From assembly GCA_003670425.1 (NCBI GenBank), contig QWRL01000066.1, forward strand, positions 1 through 11,250: a stretch of 11,250 nt of DNA, written 5' to 3'. This DNA comes from Chloroflexota bacterium (GTDB lineage: Bacteria > Chloroflexota > Anaerolineae > Anaerolineales > UBA11657). Positions 7,348 to 11,250 of this stretch are shown piece by piece. The translations under genes and the position numbers were made by a program. The notes under the pieces were generated by a model. That model saw only the letters and a list, made by a program, of their open reading frames with translations. It searched no databases and was not told the DNA's origin. The stretch's first letter is position 1. Every line of letters begins with the position of its first letter.

Positions 7348-8387
7348 CATCCACACCCACCACCATTGTGCGCGCGATTGAACTCATCAGCCGGTTTGGG
7401 CACCTGCAGGCGCACGAAGCCGCAGACGTAATGAACCAGATAATGCGCGGCGAAACAACTGACGCCCAGATTGGCGCTTACTTGATGGCGCTGCGCATGA
7501 AAGGCGAAACGCGCAGCGAAATTGTGGGCGGCGCACGGGCAATGCGCGAGCACGCCACGCGCATCACCACCAAAGCCAACGGGGATCTGCTGGACACCTG
7601 TGGCACGGGCGGCGACAAGTCCGGCACATTCAACATCAGCACCGCCGTTGCCTTTGTGGCGGCGGGCGCCGGCGTGCGCGTGGCAAAGCACGGCAACCGC
7701 GCCTCCACCAGCAAGTGCGGCAGTGCGGACGTGCTTGCAGAGCTGGGCCTAAATCTGGATCTGACACCCGCACAGGTTGGCGCCTGCATTGACGAGACCG
7801 GCATTGGATTTCTTTTTGCACCCAAGCTGCACCCGGCCATGAAGTTTGCAATCGGCCCGCGCCGCGAGCTGGGCATCCGCACCATCTTCAACATCCTTGG
7901 CCCGCTCACCAATCCCGCCGGCGCCACACGCCAGTTGATGGGTGTGTTCGCGCCGGACCTGACGGATTTGATGGCGCATGTGCTGGGCGAGCTCGGCGCA
8001 AAATCTGCGTTCGTTGTGTGCGGCTACGGCAGCCTTGACGAACTGACAACCACCGGCCCCAACCACGTCAGCCATTTGCGCAACGGCGAAGTGCGCACCT
8101 ACGATTTGGATCCGGCCACGCTGGGCTTCCGCGGCGCCAACATCGCCGAGCTGCTGGGCGGCGACCCGCCCGCCAACGCCGCAATTCTGCGCGGTGTCCT
8201 GAGCGGCGGGATTCAAGATGGCAAACGCGATATTGTGCTGCTCAATGCGGCGGCGGCGCTGCTGGCCGCAGAGCGGGTTGCCGATCTTGAAAGCGGGATT
8301 GCGCTGGCGCGCACGGTCATCGACGACGGCGCAGCGCTTGCCAAGCTAAACAGCCTGATTGCGTTTACGCAGCGGATGGCCACGTGA
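7344..8387 (+). CDS. trpD: Anthranilate phosphoribosyltransferase
   Basis: Transfers phosphoribose from PRPP to anthranilate. The 347 residues match the family. The PRPP/Mg loop is DTCGTGGDKSGTFNIST (84-100), KHGNRASTSKCGSAD follows at 115-129, and the anthranilate-channel motif RRELGIRTIFNILGPLTNPA is at 173-192. The N-terminal helical domain (ISRFGHL through MNQIMRGETTDAQIGAYLMAL) is complete. AGGAG (7331-7335) lies 8 nt before the ATG, inside the end of trpG. It overlaps trpG by 4 nt and trpC by 4 nt (GTGA). No fusion to TrpG is present, unlike in enterobacteria. Confidence 0.97.
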   Translation: MTSTPTTIVRAIELISRFGHLQAHEAADVMNQIMRGETTDAQIGAYLMALRMKGETRSEIVGGARAMREHATRITTKANGDLLDTCGTGGDKSGTFNISTAVAFVAAGAGVRVAKHGNRASTSKCGSADVLAELGLNLDLTPAQVGACIDETGIGFLFAPKLHPAMKFAIGPRRELGIRTIFNILGPLTNPAGATRQLMGVFAPDLTDLMAHVLGELGAKSAFVVCGYGSLDELTTTGPNHVSHLRNGEVRTYDLDPATLGFRGANIAELLGGDPPANAAILRGVLSGGIQDGKRDIVLLNAAAALLAAERVADLESGIALARTVIDDGAALAKLNSLIAFTQRMAT

Positions 8388-9205
8388 CGCTGGCGCACAG
8401 CTCTACAGTGCTGGACAACATTCTGGCCAACACGCAGCTGGAACTGGCAGCGCGCCAATGCGCAACGCCGCTGGCTATGGTGGTGCACAGCGCCGCTGCA
8501 GCGCCCGCGCCGCGCAACTTTCTGGCAGCGCTGGCGCTTGAGCGGGTCGCTTTGATTGCGGAGATCAAGCATGCCTCGCCCAGCCGCGGCGTATTGATTG
8601 ATCCGTTTGACCCTGTGGCGCTGGCACAAACTTATGCTGCAAACGGCGCAGCGGCAATTTCCATCGTTACCGATGAGCGCTTCTTCCAGGGGCACCTCGA
8701 CCATTTGCGCGCCGTACGGAAGATTGTGGACCTCCCCATCCTGCGCAAGGACTTTATGCTTGACGCATACCAAATTTACGAAAGCCGCAGCGCCGGGGCA
8801 GATGCGGTGCTGCTGATTGTTGCCGCACTGACCGACGCGCAGCTGCGCACACTGGCGGAGCTGGCAGCCAGCCTCGGGATGGCAGCAGTTGTCGAGGTGC
8901 ATAACGCCGCGGAGCTGGAGCGGGCTCTGCGCATTGACCCGCGCGCCATCGGAATTAATAATCGCGACCTCAAAACTTTCAAGGTCAGCACCGCCACCAC
9001 CACTCACTTGGCTGCGCACATCCCGCCGGGCGTGGTGCTTGTGGCTGAGAGCGGCATACTGCACGCTGCAGATGTGCGCGCTATGGGCGCTGCCGGCGCA
9101 CACGCGGTGCTGGTTGGCGAGGGGTTGCTGCAGGCGCCGGACATTGCGGCGCGGGTGCGCGAGTTCAGCAGCCAGCCGCGGACGGCCAACCATGCCGCAA
9201 GTTAA
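8384..9205 (+). CDS. trpC: Indole-3-glycerol phosphate synthase
   Basis: Closes the indole ring by decarboxylating CdRP to indole-3-glycerol phosphate; (beta/alpha)8 barrel. Residues 60-67 (EIKHASPS) supply the catalytic Glu and Lys of strand 1. TDERFFQG is at 96-103, RKDFMLDAYQIYESR with Lys122 at 121-135, VVEVHN with Glu171 at 169-174, IGINNRDLKTF with Asn192 at 189-199, AESGI at 221-225, and the phosphate-binding VLVGEGLL at 242-249. The GTG start overlaps the trpD stop. It is chosen because the usual N-terminal helix (VLDNILANTQLELAARQ) begins right after it. The 273-residue protein is monofunctional: TrpF is a separate gene overlapping the last 14 nt. Confidence 0.97.
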   Translation: MTLAHSSTVLDNILANTQLELAARQCATPLAMVVHSAAAAPAPRNFLAALALERVALIAEIKHASPSRGVLIDPFDPVALAQTYAANGAAAISIVTDERFFQGHLDHLRAVRKIVDLPILRKDFMLDAYQIYESRSAGADAVLLIVAALTDAQLRTLAELAASLGMAAVVEVHNAAELERALRIDPRAIGINNRDLKTFKVSTATTTHLAAHIPPGVVLVAESGILHAADVRAMGAAGAHAVLVGEGLLQAPDIAARVREFSSQPRTANHAAS

Positions 9206-9866
9206 GATCTGCGGCGTCACCACGCTGCCGGACGCGCTCGCTGCCGCCCGCGCTGGCGCGGCGTTCATTGGGCTGAACTTTTACAAGCCCGGTCCGCGCT
9301 ACATTGAACCCGCCAGTGCGGCCGCACTGGCAGCGGCGCTGCGCGCGCAGCTGGCTGCGCACTGCCCGCTGCTCGTGGGCGTTTTCGTCAACGAAACCAA
9401 AGCCGAGCTGCAGGCGATTTACGACCAGGTGCGCCTCGACTTTTTGCAGCTGAGCGGCGACGAGCCGCCGGAACTGCTGGCCGCACTGCACGGGCGCGCA
9501 TTCAAGGCCATCCGGCCAAAGAGCGTGACCGAGGCGCTGGCCTTGGCAGCCAGCCACGCACCGGGCGCAACCCGCGATGAACGCGCACCTGCGCTGCTCT
9601 TGGACGCGTATCATCCGGCGCTGTATGGCGGCACGGGTACGCCGGCCAGCCGGGAAGTGGTGCTGGCAGTAAAGGCGCTTGTGCCGCGCGTGATGGTGGC
9701 CGGCGGCCTGACACCCGCAAACGTGGCTGACCTTGTGGCGGCTGCCAACCCTTGGGGTGTTGATACAGCCAGCGGTGTGGAAAACGGAAACCCGCGGCGC
9801 AAAGACCATGCAAGTATGGAAGAATTTATAAAGCAAGCAAAGGCTGCATCCCAAACAATCCTATGA
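9192..9866 (+). CDS. trpF: Phosphoribosylanthranilate isomerase
   Basis: Amadori isomerase converting PRA to CdRP, acting between TrpD and TrpC. The chosen ATG gives 224 residues starting MPQVKICGVT, with the general base Cys7 at its expected place. The open frame extends further upstream inside trpC, but nothing there resembles TrpF. Asp138 in LLLDAYHP is the general acid. GGTGTP (146-151), VAGGLTPANV (169-178) and WGVDTASGVE (188-197) bind the phosphate and shape the barrel. LQLSGDE (86-92) has Ser where LQLHGDE is usual, and YKPGPRYI (31-38) has Gly where Ser is usual; neither is catalytic. It overlaps trpC by 14 nt and trpB by 4 nt. The Shine-Dalgarno match is poor, so coupled translation is likely. 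Confidence 0.96.
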   Translation: MPQVKICGVTTLPDALAAARAGAAFIGLNFYKPGPRYIEPASAAALAAALRAQLAAHCPLLVGVFVNETKAELQAIYDQVRLDFLQLSGDEPPELLAALHGRAFKAIRPKSVTEALALAASHAPGATRDERAPALLLDAYHPALYGGTGTPASREVVLAVKALVPRVMVAGGLTPANVADLVAAANPWGVDTASGVENGNPRRKDHASMEEFIKQAKAASQTIL

Positions 9867-11074
9867 ACAAAACCCTCGAGCAAACATTGCCGGACGAGCG
9901 CGGCTATTTCGGCGCGTACGGCGGCCGCTTTGTGCCGGAAACGCTGATCCCGGCGCTTGACGAACTTTTGGCGGCTTACGAATCCGCGCGCACAGACTCC
10001 GCTTTTCAGAATCAACTCGCCAACCTCCAGGCCACCTACGTGGGGCGCCCCACACCGCTGACGCACGCGCGCCGCCTCAGCGCGCAGCTGGGCGGTGCAC
10101 AGATCTACCTGAAGCGCGAAGACCTTGCGCATACGGGCGCGCACAAAATCAACAACGCCATTGGGCAGGCACTGCTTGCGCAGCGCATGGGCAAACAGCG
10201 CATTATTGCGGAGACCGGTGCGGGGCAGCACGGCGTGGCGGCAGCCACCGCCGCCGCTTTGTTGGGGCTGGACTGCCACGTTTACATGGGCACAGTGGAC
10301 ATGGCCCGCCAGCAGCCCAACGTGTATCGCATGCAGCTGCTGGGCGCGGAAGTGCTGCCCGTGGCAGCCGGCAGCAAAACCCTAAAGGATGCCATCAACG
10401 CAGCCATCCGTGACTGGGTCACCAACGTGCGGTCCACGCATTACATGCTCGGATCTGCCTTGGGGCCGCATCCTTACCCGCGCATGGTGCGCGATTTCCA
10501 AAGCGTCATTGGCGTTGAAGCCCGCCGCCAAATTCTGGAGGCTACGGGCCGCTTGCCTGACCTGTGCATCGCTTGCGTGGGCGGCGGCAGCAACGCCATC
10601 GGGCTCTTCCACGCTTTCCAGGCGGATGCAGCGGTGGATTTGATTGGCGTGGAAGCGGGTGGCAGCGGAATAACCAGCGGCGTGCATGCAGCGCGCTTCT
10701 CTGATCCCGAGATTGGCCGGCCGGGCGTGCTGCACGGCACACGCACATTTGTAATGCAAGATGCAGATGGACAAATTGCAGAGACGCACAGTATCTCCGC
10801 CGGGCTGGATTACCCGGCCGTGGGGCCCGAGCATGCCCACTTGCGGGAAGTTGAGCGTGCCCACTACACCTGCGCCACCGACGCAGAAGCGCTGGCAGCC
10901 TTTCATTTGTTGTGCAAAGTGGAAGGCATCATCCCCGCGCTGGAGAGCGCACACGCTGTTGCAGAGGCAGTGAAGCGCGCCCCGGCATTGCCGGGCACAG
11001 CCATCATCATCGTAAACCTTTCCGGGCGTGGCGATAAAGACCTGGATACCGTGCTGCAAGAGACAACCAGATGA
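9863..11074 (+). CDS. trpB: Tryptophan synthase beta subunit
   Basis: PLP enzyme that condenses indole, channelled from TrpA, with serine. The 403 residues have GYFGAYGGRFVPETL (14-28) and the PLP Schiff-base Lys95 in HTGAHKINN (90-98). Catalytic Glu117 sits in ETGAGQHG (117-124). RQQPNVYRMQLLGAEV (149-164) and the PLP-phosphate loop GGGSNA (240-245) are present, and the C-terminal SGRGDKD lies near the end. This is the standard TrpB1 type that pairs with TrpA, not the stand-alone TrpB2 type. The ATG overlaps the trpF stop, and the stop overlaps trpA by 4 nt, as expected for equal synthesis of the alpha and beta subunits. Confidence 0.97.
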   Translation: MNKTLEQTLPDERGYFGAYGGRFVPETLIPALDELLAAYESARTDSAFQNQLANLQATYVGRPTPLTHARRLSAQLGGAQIYLKREDLAHTGAHKINNAIGQALLAQRMGKQRIIAETGAGQHGVAAATAAALLGLDCHVYMGTVDMARQQPNVYRMQLLGAEVLPVAAGSKTLKDAINAAIRDWVTNVRSTHYMLGSALGPHPYPRMVRDFQSVIGVEARRQILEATGRLPDLCIACVGGGSNAIGLFHAFQADAAVDLIGVEAGGSGITSGVHAARFSDPEIGRPGVLHGTRTFVMQDADGQIAETHSISAGLDYPAVGPEHAHLREVERAHYTCATDAEALAAFHLLCKVEGIIPALESAHAVAEAVKRAPALPGTAIIIVNLSGRGDKDLDTVLQETTR

Positions 11075-11250
11075 ACGGCACGGCTCACGGCCTGCCAGCG
11101 ATTGCCGCCATGTTTGCGGCAGCGCGCGCCGCCCAGCGCAGCGCCTTCCTGCCTTATTACCCCATTGGCTATCCATCTTACGCGGAGTCACTGGATGCCA
11201 TCACCACCTTGGCAGAACTCGGAGCGGATGGGTTTGAGATTGGCGTACCC
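11071..11250 (+). CDS. trpA: Tryptophan synthase alpha subunit (5' part, cut by window edge)
   Basis: Cleaves indole-3-glycerol phosphate to indole and glyceraldehyde 3-phosphate within the TrpA2B2 complex. Only the first 60 codons are present and the frame is open to the edge. The N-terminal helix is followed by AFLPYYPIGYPS (25-36), matching the first barrel strand (usually written as PY.T.GYP). GADGFEIGVP (51-60) puts Glu56 at the catalytic Glu49 position of the E. coli enzyme. PYYPIGYP has Pro-Ile where Thr-Ala or Thr-Leu is usual. The start overlaps the trpB stop (ATGA). The missing part should begin with the FSDP segment carrying the second catalytic residue. Confidence 0.95.
   Translation, partial: MNGTAHGLPAIAAMFAAARAAQRSAFLPYYPIGYPSYAESLDAITTLAELGADGFEIGVP

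Noticed and set aside
8213..9268. Long antisense open frame (351 codons) opposite trpC
   Set aside because: A shadow of a high-GC coding gene: trpC has all catalytic motifs, while the antisense product shows no recognisable domain.

Overview
The window holds two oppositely oriented operons separated by a regulated divergent intergenic region. On the minus strand, reading leftward from about 4460, are three flavoprotein genes. The first is an 842-residue FAD/folate enzyme of the dimethylglycine oxidase / dimethylglycine-sarcosine dehydrogenase family (1933-4461). It is followed by the beta (1149-1916) and alpha (172-1152) subunits of an electron transfer flavoprotein. On the plus strand, reading rightward from about 4800, is a tryptophan biosynthesis operon in the order trpE-trpG-trpD-trpC-trpF-trpB-trpA; trpA is cut by the right edge after 60 codons.

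The best-resolved regulatory element is a tryptophan T-box leader between a good sigma-70-type promoter (TTGACT-17-TATGAT, 4799-4827) and trpE. A Stem I specifier loop with AGUA opposite a UGG codon, a Stem I apical hairpin, a long downstream stem, a T-box (AAGGTGGTACCACGG) and mutually exclusive antiterminator and terminator hairpins can all be traced by base pairing. Uncharged tRNA-Trp would therefore be expected to permit transcription of the trp operon.

The left operon reads as a catabolic methylamine/betaine-type demethylation unit. The FAD domain would oxidise an N-methyl group of dimethylglycine, sarcosine or a similar amine. The GcvT-like domain would pass the one-carbon unit to tetrahydrofolate. 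The co-encoded ETF would take the electrons to the respiratory chain, through an ETF:quinone oxidoreductase not seen here. The right operon converts chorismate plus glutamine, PRPP and serine to tryptophan.

Organism: GC-rich DNA, alanine- and arginine-rich proteins, a transcriptional T-box and this pairing of operons suggest a free-living heterotroph from a T-box-using phylum. Chloroflexota is my leading guess, with Actinomycetota or another high-GC lineage possible; this is an inference, not a measured assignment. The window looks like ordinary core metabolism: I see no mobile element, CRISPR array, tRNA or rRNA. Points of interest are the T-box discriminator position, the oxidase-type enzyme sitting with ETF, unusual residues in the ETF alpha FAD domain, and inverted repeats in the divergent region.
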